This document shows, piece after piece, positions 27,662 to 35,425 of a DNA stretch of 64,000 bases. The stretch lies in the NCBI RefSeq assembly GCF_019104725.1, contig NZ_JAHRXF010000009.1, positions 100,059 to 164,058 of the forward strand. The letters run 5' to 3'. Source of the stretch: Streptomyces corallincola. GTDB taxonomy: Bacteria; Actinomycetota; Actinomycetes; Streptomycetales; Streptomycetaceae. Every line of letters starts with the position of its first letter. The stretch's first letter is position 1. The notes under the pieces were generated by a model. That model did no database searches and had not been told where the DNA came from. It saw only the letters and a list, made by a program, of their open reading frames with translations. Both the position numbers and the translations under genes were made by a program.

Positions 27662-28429
27662 TCACGCCCAGCTGCCGCGTTCTTCCATGACCTGGCGCAA
27701 CGTGTCGATGTGATCGGTCATGATGCCATCGACTCCGAGGTCCAGGAGCCGGTGCATGCGTTGCGGTTCGTTCACGGTCCAGACGTGCACCTGGAGGCCC
27801 AGCGCGTGGGCCGCGCGGACGAAGCGGTGATCGACCACCGGCACCCCCGACTGCGACTCCGGCACCTGCGCGGCGACCGCCGAGCGGCGCACCGAGGCGG
27901 GCAGCCCCCATGAGCGCAGCCGCAGGCCCAGCACACCGCGGGTACCGAACGAGGTCGCCAGGCGCGGCCCGGCCAGCCGCTGCGCGCGCAGCACCCGCGC
28001 CTCCGAGAACGAGCCCAGGCACACCCGGTCCCAGGCGTCCGCCCGCGCCACCAGATCGAGGAACGGCCGCAGCGCGGGCTCCGACTTCACGTCCACGTTC
28101 CAGCGGACCCCGGGGAAGGTCTCCAGCAACTCGTCGAACAGCGGCACCGGTTCCCTGCCCCCGACCCGCGCCCGCGCGACCTCGCTCCACGGCAGGTCCG
28201 CGATCCGTCCGGCGCCGTCGGTGACCCGGTCCAGGGTCGCGTCGTGGAAGGCGGCCAGCCGCCCGTCGGCCGTCAGGTGCACATCGGTCTCGATGTACCG
28301 GTAGCCGGTCTCCACCGCGCGGCGGAACTGCGCCACGGTGTTCTCCAGGCCGTCCGCCGCCCCGCCCCGGTGGGCGAAGGGGATGGGGCCGGGGTGGTCG
28401 AGGTAGGGGTGGCGTATCGCGGTGGTCAC
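27662..28429 (-). CDS. Glycerophosphodiester phosphodiesterase
   Basis: The 255-residue protein has the GDPD active-site pattern: FAHRGGAADGLENTVAQF (His-Arg-Gly and Glu-Asn), ETDVHLTADGRLAAFHD with the second catalytic His, and later WNVDVK. It hydrolyses glycerophosphodiesters to glycerol-3-phosphate and an alcohol. No signal peptide is seen, so it is probably cytoplasmic. The GTG start at 28429 overlaps the YczE stop by 4 bases, indicating coupled translation. Confidence 0.92.
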   Translation of the reverse strand: MTTAIRHPYLDHPGPIPFAHRGGAADGLENTVAQFRRAVETGYRYIETDVHLTADGRLAAFHDATLDRVTDGAGRIADLPWSEVARARVGGREPVPLFDELLETFPGVRWNVDVKSEPALRPFLDLVARADAWDRVCLGSFSEARVLRAQRLAGPRLATSFGTRGVLGLRLRSWGLPASVRRSAVAAQVPESQSGVPVVDHRFVRAAHALGLQVHVWTVNEPQRMHRLLDLGVDGIMTDHIDTLRQVMEERGSWA

Positions 28430-29079
28430 GGACGCAGTATGGCCCCTCCGGGTTGACCGGCGGCAACGGCCGCGGGGCGCACCGGTGCCGGGCGCGCGGC
28501 GAACACGCGCAGGAAGAACTGGGCGAGCGGGCCGATGGCGAGCGCGTACAGCAGGGTGCCCGCGCCCACGTCGCCGCCGAGCGCGAAGCCGATGGTGACG
28601 ACGGTGACCTCCACGGCGGTCCGGATCAGCCGGACCGAGCGCCCGGTACGGCGGTGCAGCCCGGTCATCAGCCCGTCGCGCGGTCCCGGACCGAAGTCGG
28701 CCGCGATGTACAGCCCCGTCGCCACGCCGTTCAGCACCACGCCCGCCACCAGCAGCGGCACCCGCACGGCGAGGGCGTGCTGCTCGGGCAGCACGCGCAG
28801 GGTCGCGTCCATCGCCGCGCCGACCACCAGCACGTTGGAGACCGTGCCGAGGCCCGGGCGCTGGCGCAGCGGTATCCACAGCAGCAGGACCAGCGCGCCG
28901 ACCACGGTCAGCACGACGCCCATGCTCAGGCGCGTGTGCTCGGCCAGCCCCTGGTGCAGCACGTTCCACGGTTCCAGACCGAGCCCGGCCCGTACCAGCA
29001 GCGCGGAACTCGCGCCGTACAGGACCAGGCCGACGTAGAGGCGGGTCAGACGGCGGACCGGCGGTCGGTACATGGACAT
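28426..29079 (-). CDS. YczE-family integral membrane protein
   Basis: The 217-residue protein has about five hydrophobic spans and the YczE-type motif SSALLVRAGLGLEPWNVLHQGL, with IAADFGPGPRDGLMTGL further on. YczE proteins are divergently paired with MocR-type regulators in many bacteria. Function in transport is unproved. GGGGGGAC precedes the ATG at 29079. It overlaps the GDPD gene and faces the MocR gene across 102 bases containing CCCTGG...CCAGGG. Confidence 0.85.
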   Translation of the reverse strand: MSMYRPPVRRLTRLYVGLVLYGASSALLVRAGLGLEPWNVLHQGLAEHTRLSMGVVLTVVGALVLLLWIPLRQRPGLGTVSNVLVVGAAMDATLRVLPEQHALAVRVPLLVAGVVLNGVATGLYIAADFGPGPRDGLMTGLHRRTGRSVRLIRTAVEVTVVTIGFALGGDVGAGTLLYALAIGPLAQFFLRVFAARPAPVRPAAVAAGQPGGAILRP

Positions 29080-29181
29080 GTGCGTCCCCCCTGGGTGATG
29101 GCGGTGGCCCGACACATGACACCCTGGAACGGGTACGGACATCCCGCCCAGGGCCAATTCGGGGAAGGTGGACTGATCGTC

Positions 29182-30687
29182 ATGGCGCAGTGGACCTCGG
29201 CGGTGGGGGCCGCACAGCTCGCCCGGCTGCTCACGTCCCAGCAGGACCGCCCGGCCGGGCCCGGCACCCGCCGCCCGCCCGCCTACCGCGCCCTCGCCGA
29301 CGGCATCAGGCTGCTGGTGCTGGAGGGGCGCGTCCCGGTCGCCGCGCGGCTGCCCGCCGAGCGCGAACTCGCCCTCGCCGTCTCCGTCAGCCGTACCACC
29401 GTCGCCGCCGCCTACGAGGCGCTGCGCACCGAGGGCTTCCTCGAATCCCGGCGCGGCGCCGGGTCCTGGACGGCCGTCCCGGCCGGTAATCCGCTGCCCG
29501 CGCGCGGACTCGAACCGCTGCCGCCCGAGGCGCTCGGCTCCGTCATCGACCTCGGCTGCGCCTCGCTGCCCGCCCCCGAGCCCTGGCTCACCCACGCCGT
29601 GCGGGGCGCCCTGGAGGACCTGCCTCCCTACGCCCACACCCACGGCGACTACCCGGCCGGGCTGCCCGCGCTGCGCGCGATGATCGCGGAGCGGTACACC
29701 GCGCGGGGCATCCCGACCATGCCCGAGCAGATCATGGTGACCACCGGTGCGATGGGCGCCATCGACGCCATCTGCCATCTCTTCGCCGGGCGCGGCGAGC
29801 GGATCGCCGTCGAGTCCCCGTCCTACGCCAACATCCTCCAGCTGATGCGGGCGGCGGGCGCCCGGCTGGTGCCGGTGGCGATGGGGGAGGGACTGACCGG
29901 CTGGGACCTCGACCGCTGGCGTCAGGTGCTGCGGGAGGCCGCGCCCCGGCTGGCCTACGTCGTCGCGGACTTCCACAACCCCACCGGTGCGCTGGCCGAC
30001 GAGGACCAGCGGCGACGGCTGGTGGACGGGGCGCGCTCCGCGGGGACCGTGCTGGTGGCCGACGAGACGATGAGCGAGCTGTGGCTGGAGGAGGAGGTCG
30101 GGCGGGCCATGCCGCGTCCGGTGTCCGCGTTCGACCCCGCCGGTTCGACCGTCATCACCGTCGGGTCGGCCAGCAAGGCGTTCTGGGCGGGGCTGCGGAT
30201 CGGGTGGGTGCGGGCGGCTCCGGACATCATCCGCAGTCTGGTCGCGGCGCGGGCCTACGCGGATCTCGGTACGCCGGTGCTCGAACAGCTCGCCGTGAAC
30301 TGGCTGTTCAGCACCGGGGGCTGGGAACGGGCCGTCGAGCTGCGCCGGGAGCAGGCCCGCCGCAACCGCGACGACCTCGTCGCCGCCGTCCGCCGTGAGC
30401 TGCCCGGCTGGGAGTTCGAGATCCCCTCCGGCGGGCTCACCCTCTGGGTCCGTGCCGGGGGTCTCTCCGGCTCCCGGCTCGCCGAGGCCGGTGAACGCAC
30501 CGGCGTCCGCGTCCCCTCCGGTCCCCGCTTCGGCGTGGACGGCGCCTTCGAGGGGTACCTCCGCCTCCCCTTCACCGTCGGCGGCCCCGTCGCCGACGAG
30601 GCCGCCACCCGCCTCGCGGCCGCAGCCCGCCTCGTCTCCACCGGCGCGAACGGCCCCACGGAGTCCCCCCGGACGTTCGTGGCGTAG
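29182..30687 (+). CDS. MocR-family regulator: GntR helix-turn-helix fused to aminotransferase domain
   Basis: The 501-residue protein has a GntR winged helix (residues ~30-95, RLPAERELALAVSVSRTTVAAAYEALR), a linker, and a type I aminotransferase fold (~125-490). The PLP lysine lies in GSASKAFWAGLRIGW and the Asn-Pro element in VADFHNPTGA. MocR proteins sense PLP or amino compounds. The divergent partner is yczE, as in the YczR subgroup, so it likely controls that gene. It ends just before the 72-bp repeats. Confidence 0.9.
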   Translation: MAQWTSAVGAAQLARLLTSQQDRPAGPGTRRPPAYRALADGIRLLVLEGRVPVAARLPAERELALAVSVSRTTVAAAYEALRTEGFLESRRGAGSWTAVPAGNPLPARGLEPLPPEALGSVIDLGCASLPAPEPWLTHAVRGALEDLPPYAHTHGDYPAGLPALRAMIAERYTARGIPTMPEQIMVTTGAMGAIDAICHLFAGRGERIAVESPSYANILQLMRAAGARLVPVAMGEGLTGWDLDRWRQVLREAAPRLAYVVADFHNPTGALADEDQRRRLVDGARSAGTVLVADETMSELWLEEEVGRAMPRPVSAFDPAGSTVITVGSASKAFWAGLRIGWVRAAPDIIRSLVAARAYADLGTPVLEQLAVNWLFSTGGWERAVELRREQARRNRDDLVAAVRRELPGWEFEIPSGGLTLWVRAGGLSGSRLAEAGERTGVRVPSGPRFGVDGAFEGYLRLPFTVGGPVADEAATRLAAAARLVSTGANGPTESPRTFVA

Positions 30688-30712
30688 GGGAGTCTCCGCA
30701 GCGGCTGAACAG

Positions 30713-31000
30713 GGGGCAGCGCGGGGTGCGGATGAGGTTTGGGTCCAGCCCGATTTCTTAGGGGCGCGGGGAACTGCGCGACCAGGGACAGCGCGGGGTG
30801 CGGATGGGGTCTGGGCCAAGCCCGATTCCCTGGGGGCGCGGGGAACTGCGCGATCAGCAGAAGTGCGGGGCGCCGACGAAGCGAGGGCTCAGCCCGACTC
30901 CCCAGGGGCGCGGGGAACGGCGCGACCAGCGGCAGCGCGGGGTGCCGATGAAGCTGGGACGCAGCCCGACTCCTCAGGGGCGCGGGGAACTGCGCGACCG
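30713..31000. repeat. Four tandem copies of a 72-bp unit
   Basis: Copies at 30713-30784, 30785-30856, 30857-30928 and 30929-31000 are each exactly 72 bases. They share GGGGCGCGGGGAACTGCGCGA near the end and GCGGGG, GATG/GACG and CAGCCCGA in the middle, with 10-25% divergence. Because 72 is a multiple of three, several frames stay open across the array; no start with a ribosome site supports translation. It sits between the convergent MocR and sffA genes. The terminal motif is a commonly dispersed intergenic sequence in Streptomyces, from memory. Confidence 0.9.
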
Positions 31001-31019
31001 GCCACCCACCGGCCGCGCG

Positions 31020-32627
31020 TCAGTGTTCCGCGCCCACCCCGTCGGGGGTCTTCGTGAGGGACACCGTCGTGAGGGGGACCGTCTCCGCCGGGGGGATGGT
31101 CTCCAGGGAGGGAGTCTCCGTGCGGGGCGGGAGGAGATCGAGGACGGACTGCCGGTCGGCCTCGGAGGTGGCGTCGTCGTAGGGATCGGGGGTCGCGGGC
31201 ACCTGGAGCCGGTGGACGGGCCCGGCGCCGAGCCGGGCGTACCCCCGGCCGGGCGGCACCTGGTCGAGCGGGGTGGTGTGCGGCGGAGCCCCCAGCACGG
31301 ACTCGACCTGTGCCGCGGTGGCCGTACCGAGCACGACCCGCGCCCGCGTGTACTGCCGGACCCCCTCGCTCAGCCCCTCCGCGCTCTCGAACTGCTCGGC
31401 GACGACGACCGTGACGTTGGCCGCCCGCCCGTGCCGCAGCGGAAGCTGGAGGAGGGACTGCGGGTCGGCCGCGGCGAGCTGGGTGAGGGCGCCCGGCCGG
31501 TCGAGGAGAATCCACAGCGGGCGCCGGGTGTCCTCGGGCGGCGGATCACCGCCCTGCCGGGCCCGGTTGACGGCGACGAGCCGCCGCTCGGTCTCCTGCG
31601 CCGCCCACTCCAGGCTGGCCAGCGCCCCGGCGCCCCCGCACTCCACGGCGAGGACCCCGTCCCGGCCGGTGAGGCAGGCGTACTCGCCGGTGCCGCCGCC
31701 GTCCACGATCAGCACGTCCCCGTGCTGGAGGGCCTGGAGGGCGATGGAGCGCAGCAGCGTGGACGTGCCGCTGCCGGGGTGTCCCATCGCCAGCAGGTGC
31801 GGCTCGGTCGAGCGCAGGCCGGTGCGCCACACCACGGGCGGCACGTCGCGCTGCTCGGTGCCGTAGGAGAGGGGGAGGGTGCGCCGTACCTCGCCCGCGT
31901 CGGTGAAGCCGAGCACGGTCTCGCCGGGGGAGGTGACGAACCGCTGGGCGGCGATGTCGGTGGGCAGCGGGGCGAGGACGGCGACGGTGAGCCGGTTGCC
32001 CTCCTCGTCCCAGCCGAAGTGGTACTCGCGGCCCCGCCCGGCCTTGGCGGCGAGCAGGTGCTCGACGCGGGCGCGGGCACCGGGCTCGCCGTCGGGGAAG
32101 TACGCCGGGTAGCGGATCACGAGGTGACCGAGCCGCCCGCCGTCCTCGAACTCGTGGGACTCGAAGACCGTCGCCCAGTCCCCGCCGTGCGCGTAGAGCG
32201 GGGCGGGGTCCTCGGCGCCGGTGAAACAGGGCACCAGGGCCTCGTAGAGCGCCTGGAGCCGTTCGGTCTGCGCGGTGTCAGGGCCTTCGGGTGCCGGTGG
32301 GGTGCGGTCCCTGCCCTGCCACGCGGCTGCCGCCATCAGGGTGATGGCGGCGAGCAGCGGTCCGTACGGCACCAGTGCCACGACCAGGATCACGGAGGCC
32401 GCCAGGAACAGCAGCGGCCCGCGTCGGTCCTTGGGCGTCTCGGCCCACTTGCGCCGTCCGGCCGCGGCCAGCCGGCGCATGCCGCGCGAGAGGGTGATCA
32501 GCGGGTGGAGGACGTCGGTGGCGCCGTCGGCCGCCGTCCGGGCCAGCTCCCGGCTCCGGGCGAGCTGCGTCCGGGCGATCTGTGCGCTGTCCTTGCTCAG
32601 AATGCGGGGGAGAGGGCGCCGGGCCAC
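31020..32627 (-). CDS. sffA: SpoIIIE/FtsK-like protein of the sporulation septum
   Basis: The 535-residue protein has two membrane spans (~70-105, PLLFLAASVILVVALVPYG and LAAITLMAAAAW) and an FtsK-like ATPase domain (~240-480). It is a short relative of FtsK without a gamma domain. In S. coelicolor, SmeA targets SffA to sporulation septa, where it helps chromosome segregation. The Walker A reads GHPGSGTS, with Thr at the usual Lys position, so ATPase activity is doubtful. GTG at 32627 follows AGGAGA and lies 40 bases after smeA. Confidence 0.88.
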   Translation of the reverse strand: MARRPLPRILSKDSAQIARTQLARSRELARTAADGATDVLHPLITLSRGMRRLAAAGRRKWAETPKDRRGPLLFLAASVILVVALVPYGPLLAAITLMAAAAWQGRDRTPPAPEGPDTAQTERLQALYEALVPCFTGAEDPAPLYAHGGDWATVFESHEFEDGGRLGHLVIRYPAYFPDGEPGARARVEHLLAAKAGRGREYHFGWDEEGNRLTVAVLAPLPTDIAAQRFVTSPGETVLGFTDAGEVRRTLPLSYGTEQRDVPPVVWRTGLRSTEPHLLAMGHPGSGTSTLLRSIALQALQHGDVLIVDGGGTGEYACLTGRDGVLAVECGGAGALASLEWAAQETERRLVAVNRARQGGDPPPEDTRRPLWILLDRPGALTQLAAADPQSLLQLPLRHGRAANVTVVVAEQFESAEGLSEGVRQYTRARVVLGTATAAQVESVLGAPPHTTPLDQVPPGRGYARLGAGPVHRLQVPATPDPYDDATSEADRQSVLDLLPPRTETPSLETIPPAETVPLTTVSLTKTPDGVGAEH

Positions 32628-32667
32628 TGCTGTCTCCTGTTGGTGCGTGCGGGCGGGAGAGGGAGCG

Positions 32668-32862
32668 TCAGAACTTGATGCCGCCGAGCAGGCTCGCGAG
32701 GCTCTCGCCGCCCGCCTTGATGCTGGGCGCGATGGCGGTGCTGGCCAGGTAGAAGCCGAACAGGGCGGAGACGCACGCGTGCGAGCCCTTGAGCCCGTCC
32801 TTGCGGAAGAAGAGGAAGACGACGATGCCGAGCAGGACGACGCCGGACATGGAGAGGATCAT
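32668..32862 (-). CDS. smeA: Small membrane protein of sporulation septation
   Basis: The 64-residue protein has two hydrophobic segments (MSGVVLLGIVVFLFF and ALFGFYLASTAIAP) and is 40 bases upstream of sffA, as in the known smeA-sffA operon. It is needed for correct localisation of SffA at sporulation septa. AGGAGA precedes the ATG. Upstream lies an AT-rich stretch (32911-32950, TATAGATACATC on the minus strand) and a GACAC motif (complement of 32876-32880) resembling WhiA targets. Confidence 0.9.
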   Translation of the reverse strand: MILSMSGVVLLGIVVFLFFRKDGLKGSHACVSALFGFYLASTAIAPSIKAGGESLASLLGGIKF

Positions 32863-33124
32863 TGGGGATCTCCTGGTGTCGAGAGGGGACAGTCACCGTG
32901 AGTTCTTCCAGGATCACAGGATGTATCTATACGACAAAAGGTGCAAAAGAGTGAAGGAAGGCTGATTTCACCCGGTCGGCGGAGCCTTCGGAGGGCCTCG
33001 GGGCACGGCGTGTGCGCCCGGCGGGACCAGCAGTGATCCTCACCTCGGCCGGTTCGGTCCGCGCGAGGCGCGAGCCAGTACCCTTGCGATTCACCTGAAC
33101 GGTTGCAAGAGAGGCGGACCGGCG

Positions 33125-33517
33125 ATGACCGAAGCCCCCGACCCCGAGGTCGTGGAGCTGGCGACCAGGATCTTCGACCTGGCCCGGCAGGGCCGGACGG
33201 AGGAACTGGTCGCGTACGTGGACGCCGGTGTCCCGGCCGACCTCACCAACGACCGCGGCGACTCCCTCGTGATGCTCGCCGCCTACCACGGCCACGCCGC
33301 CGCCGTCCGCGCCCTCCTCGCGCGCGGCGCCGCCGCCGACCGGGTCAACGACCGGGGCCAGACCCCGCTCGCCGGAGCCGTGTTCAAGGGCGAGACCGCC
33401 GTCATCGAGGCCCTCCTCGCCGGGGGCGCCGACCCCGCCCAGGGCACCCCCTCGGCGGTGGACACGGCCCGTATGTTCGGCAAGGCCGACCTGCTGGAGC
33501 TGTTCGGCGCGCGCTGA
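33125..33517 (+). CDS. Ankyrin-repeat protein
   Basis: The 130-residue protein contains about three ankyrin repeats from residue ~24, seen in NDRGDSLVMLAAYHGHAAAVRALLARGA, then NDRGQTPLAGAVFKGETAVIEALLAGGA. These mediate protein contacts; the partner is unknown. GAGAGGC lies upstream of the ATG. An inverted repeat CTTGC...GCAAG lies at 33083-33107. No membrane or signal segment. Confidence 0.85.
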   Translation: MTEAPDPEVVELATRIFDLARQGRTEELVAYVDAGVPADLTNDRGDSLVMLAAYHGHAAAVRALLARGAAADRVNDRGQTPLAGAVFKGETAVIEALLAGGADPAQGTPSAVDTARMFGKADLLELFGAR

Positions 33518-33608
33518 CGCGCGCCGGTCACCACCGGACACGACGAGCACGACGGGGGAGGCGGTAAGAGGCCGCCGGAAATACGGTCGCGGCAGCTCAC
33601 ACGCCGGG

Positions 33609-33632
33609 GTCATCATGACGACGTGATTCACG
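33609..33632. promoter_or_regulatory. Two adjacent 11-bp palindromes
   Basis: GTCAT-C-ATGAC (33609-33619) and CGTGA-T-TCACG (33622-33632) stand two bases apart in the gap between the ankyrin gene and the HEAT-like gene. The two half-sites are different, so they could be one extended site or two. No regulator assigned. Confidence 0.35.
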
Positions 33633-33714
33633 GACACGATGGCCGGGCAGGAGATGCCGCACCGCGCGGGCCGTGAACAGGCCCGTCCGGGCCACCAACG
33701 AGAGGCGATGAGAG

Positions 33715-33783
33715 ATGGTCAGCAGCAAGCACAGCAAGCAGGAGACGGCGGGCTCTCCGGCGTTGTGGCACGTGGCCAGGTAG
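33715..33783 (+). CDS. Candidate 22-residue ORF upstream of HEAT-like gene
   Basis: ATG at 33715 follows GAGAGGCGATGAGAG and opens MVSSKHSKQETAGSPALWHVAR. The ribosome site is plausible. It ends 47 bases before the HEAT-like gene. It may be a small peptide or leader; conservation cannot be judged here. Confidence 0.3.
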   Translation: MVSSKHSKQETAGSPALWHVAR

Positions 33784-33829
33784 TGCGTGGTCCCCGGTTG
33801 CACCGACGCTTGATGTGAGGCTGTTTCCC

Positions 33830-35248
33830 ATGTTCGATCCGGTCATAGCGCCCAGCGGAACCCTCCTGGGCCTGCTCCAGCGCGGCCGAGGCGACGGCAC
33901 GCTGCACGCGCTCACCGCGCCCCGCGCCGAAGCCCTCGCCGCCCTCAACACGTGCGTGCTGAGCGACCCCCGCCACGACTGGCAGGTGGAGAACCGCTCC
34001 CTCTACTACGCCCGGCTCTATCTGGACCTCGGCGGCGCCCTGGACACCCTGGAGGCGCACCTCTTCGACGCCGACGACGTCCTCGACACCGACGAGTCCC
34101 GCACCGGGCTCGCCCTGGCCGTCCTCGGGCACCTCGCCTCCTACGGCCGCGACGACGCCCTCGCGCTGCTGCGCCGGTACGCCGCCCACGGCTCCAACTG
34201 GTCCTGGGCGCTGGACGAACTGGCCCTGCGCGACGACGACGCGGGCCTGCGCGCCCTCGCCGCACCCGTGCTCGCCCGCTTCCCCGCCGACCCCGACGGG
34301 GACGCCGCCCTCGCCGCCACCGTGCGGGACGCCTTCGAACCCCGGCCCTGGCGGCTGTGGGCCGAGGACCCGCGCGAGCAGGTCGGCGCCCGGGTGCGGG
34401 CCGCCCAGGAGACCGGCAGCTTCGACCGCTGGCAGCGGCAGATACGCCCCGCCGGACCACGCCCCGGCTGGAGCGTGGACGCCGTCTTCGAGTGGGCCCA
34501 GCAGGGCGTGGAGCGCGGCGCCGCCCTGCACGTCCCGGCCGCCCGCTGCCTGGCCGCCGTCGCCGGTCCCGGAGACCGCCCCGAGATCCTGCGGGCCGCC
34601 CGGCACGGCACCGACGGCGCCCGCTGCACCGCCCTCAGGTTCCTCTCCGACGGCGACGATCCCGAGGTTCTCGACCTGGTGGAGGCGGCCGTCGCCGACG
34701 GCACCGGACTCGTCGTGGACGCCGCCCTCGACGCCTTCGAACGCATGCGGTCCGAGGCCGCGGTCGCCCGCGCCCGCCGCTGGGCGGGCCGCCCCGACGC
34801 CCTCGGCGCCGCCGCCGGACGGGTGCTCGCGCTGCGCGGCGGCCCGCAGGACAGCGCCCTGGTGCTCGGCGCGCTCCGCGAGGCCGTACGCGGCGAAGGG
34901 CCGGACGCGCCCACGCTGTGGACCCTGGTGGACGGCACCGGACGCCTCGGCATCGCCTGCGCCGCCCCCGTGCTGCGCCACGTCTACCGGGAGACGGCCT
35001 CGTCCCATCTGCGCGGCCGGGCCGCCCGCGCACTGGCCGCCACCGACCCCTCCTTCCCCACCGGATTCGCCGTCGAATGCCTCTGGGACTGCGAGGAGAC
35101 CACCCGCGAACTCGCCGCCCGGCACGCCGAGACCGGCGACAACCGCGTCGTGGAACGCCTCCGCAGACTCGCCGCCGACCCGGCCGAGGAGGACGAGGTG
35201 CAGACCGCCGTCCGCAGCCGCTTCGACCCCGACACCAGCACCCTCTGA
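33830..35248 (+). CDS. HEAT-repeat-like protein
   Basis: The 472-residue soluble protein is made of helical pairs rich in Ala, Arg and Asp (for example RGRAARALAATDPSFPTGFAV), which fits HEAT or PBS-lyase-type repeats. Function unknown. The ATG at 33830 is chosen over GTG 33815 because TGAGG lies nine bases before it. A strong hairpin follows the stop. The start region follows paired palindromes and a small candidate ORF. Confidence 0.7.
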   Translation: MFDPVIAPSGTLLGLLQRGRGDGTLHALTAPRAEALAALNTCVLSDPRHDWQVENRSLYYARLYLDLGGALDTLEAHLFDADDVLDTDESRTGLALAVLGHLASYGRDDALALLRRYAAHGSNWSWALDELALRDDDAGLRALAAPVLARFPADPDGDAALAATVRDAFEPRPWRLWAEDPREQVGARVRAAQETGSFDRWQRQIRPAGPRPGWSVDAVFEWAQQGVERGAALHVPAARCLAAVAGPGDRPEILRAARHGTDGARCTALRFLSDGDDPEVLDLVEAAVADGTGLVVDAALDAFERMRSEAAVARARRWAGRPDALGAAAGRVLALRGGPQDSALVLGALREAVRGEGPDAPTLWTLVDGTGRLGIACAAPVLRHVYRETASSHLRGRAARALAATDPSFPTGFAVECLWDCEETTRELAARHAETGDNRVVERLRRLAADPAEEDEVQTAVRSRFDPDTSTL

Positions 35249-35253
35249 GACGC

Positions 35254-35293
35254 CGTACGGGGCCGGAGGCGACGCACGCCCCGGCCCCGTACG
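35254..35293 (+). terminator. Hairpin terminator after the HEAT-like gene
   Basis: CGTACGGGGCCGG pairs perfectly with CCGGCCCCGTACG, and the inner GGCG...CGCC extends the stem across one bulged A. Confidence 0.8.
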
Positions 35294-35425
35294 ACCGACC
35301 GCGGTTGAACGCGGCGGGGCGGGAGCCGCGTGCGTCCGGGCGTGCGGGGCAAAGCTCACGGGACGTTCCGCGGCCGTAAAGACGGGCGTCGCCCCGGCCA
35401 CGTCCGGCACGGCGAGAACACCCGT

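Noticed and set aside
27662..29122. A 486-codon leftward frame starting in front of the GDPD gene
   Set aside because: Its first ~230 codons are antisense-like shadow of the YczE gene in another frame; homology begins at the GTG at 28429.
30395..31057. Long frames running through the 72-bp repeats on both strands
   Set aside because: They are open because the period is a multiple of three and GC-rich; they have no plausible start, and one begins inside the MocR gene.
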